The notes under the pieces: generated by a model
Seen by the model: the letters and a program-made list of their open reading frames with translations, nothing else
Told to the model about the DNA's origin: nothing
The model's database searches: none
Position numbers and translations under genes: made by a program
Shown here: positions 63,833-64,000 of the stretch, in pieces
Layout: every line of letters begins with the position of its first letter
Numbering within the stretch: the first letter of the stretch is position 1
Origin: Tildeniella torsiva UHER 1998/13D
Lineage (GTDB): Bacteria; Cyanobacteriota; Cyanobacteriia; Phormidesmidales; Phormidesmidaceae
Reading direction: 5' to 3'
Assembly (NCBI GenBank): GCA_019358835.1
Contig: JAHHIH010000008.1
Span: 62,001-126,000 of the forward strand
Length of the DNA: 64,000 nucleotides

Positions 63833-64000
63833 ATCTCAACTAAACCAAGCAGTTTAATCGGCCCTGAAAAAAGCTGATTTTTCGCCCCCTTTTTCAAACC
63901 TCTCTGCTGCGCCAAACTTGGTACATATGCGCCACATCTGGTACATACGCGCCAACTTTGGCACACCAAAATTAATTTCTCAAAAAGTGAGCCACCCTTG
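63833..64000. other. Intergenic region at the window edge
   Basis: No ORF before the window end. It carries the third CCAACTTTGG repeat cluster (listed). Confidence 0.6.
63908..63970. repeat. CCAACTTTGG repeats, second late-region cluster
   Basis: TGCGCCAAACTTGGTACATA, TGCGCCACATCTGGTACATA and CGCGCCAACTTTGGCACACC follow each other at 20-base spacing. The end GCCAACTTTGGCACACC is the same as the end of the 53.7-kb cluster, apart from one flanking base. Confidence 0.8.

Overview
The window comes from a cyanobacterium, probably a filamentous Leptolyngbya/Nodosilinea-type organism. The evidence is the many HIP1-like GCGATCGC sites, a cyanobacterial cyAbrB regulator, and CRISPR repeats ending in TTGAATGGAAAC that resemble those of cyanobacterial type III-B variant loci. 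No taxonomic search was possible.

Layout. (1) 1-3.85 kb: ordinary chromosomal genes (C-terminus of a CrtI-type phytoene desaturase, a Tat-exported metallo-beta-lactamase-fold protein, Xaa-Pro aminopeptidase, two small membrane proteins), then the 5' half of a tRNA-Val(UAC) gene that breaks off inside the anticodon stem. (2) 3.9-7.3 kb: two HNH endonucleases and a small cluster of phage-like genes. (3) 7.5-18.6 kb: accessory genes (cyAbrB, DUF1499, a pentapeptide-repeat membrane protein, a truncated IS5-family element with intact ends, a frameshifted thermonuclease, a Nudix protein, a CAP protein, two nuclease or membrane proteins beside the CRISPR region). (4) 18.9-31.85 kb: a complete type III-B-like CRISPR interference locus. 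A 12-repeat array and a WYL regulator lie on one side; then come cas10 without an HD domain, cmr3, cmr4, cmr5, a fused cmr6-cmr1 and a CARF-HEPN ribonuclease; then a 43-unit array. No cas1, cas2 or cas6 is present. (5) 32-45.7 kb: a plasmid-like or phage early region. It has a ParM-like actin with a small basic partner, an endolysin cassette, Xre-type repressors with operators, a MmeI-like restriction-modification protein, a ribbon-helix-helix protein with iterons, a triplet of palindromes, and a divergent family A polymerase. (6) 45.8-64 kb: the late operon of a contractile-tailed phage, running from terminase, portal and capsid through sheath, tube, tape measure and the baseplate hub carrying two cell-wall-degrading domains. 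It is still running at the window edge.

How it fits together. Regions 5 and 6 look like one phage-plasmid: virion genes plus a segregation actin, iterons and its own polymerase. A repeat family built on GTACCAACTTTGG occurs upstream of the ParM-like gene and twice in the late region, which links the two. A second family of palindromes with 7-base loops links the polymerase upstream region to an inserted regulator in the tail operon. The left-hand phage-like cluster and the broken tRNA suggest that everything from about 3.89 kb onward may be one integrated element carrying the CRISPR locus as cargo. That is inference: the right end lies outside the window and no integrase is visible.
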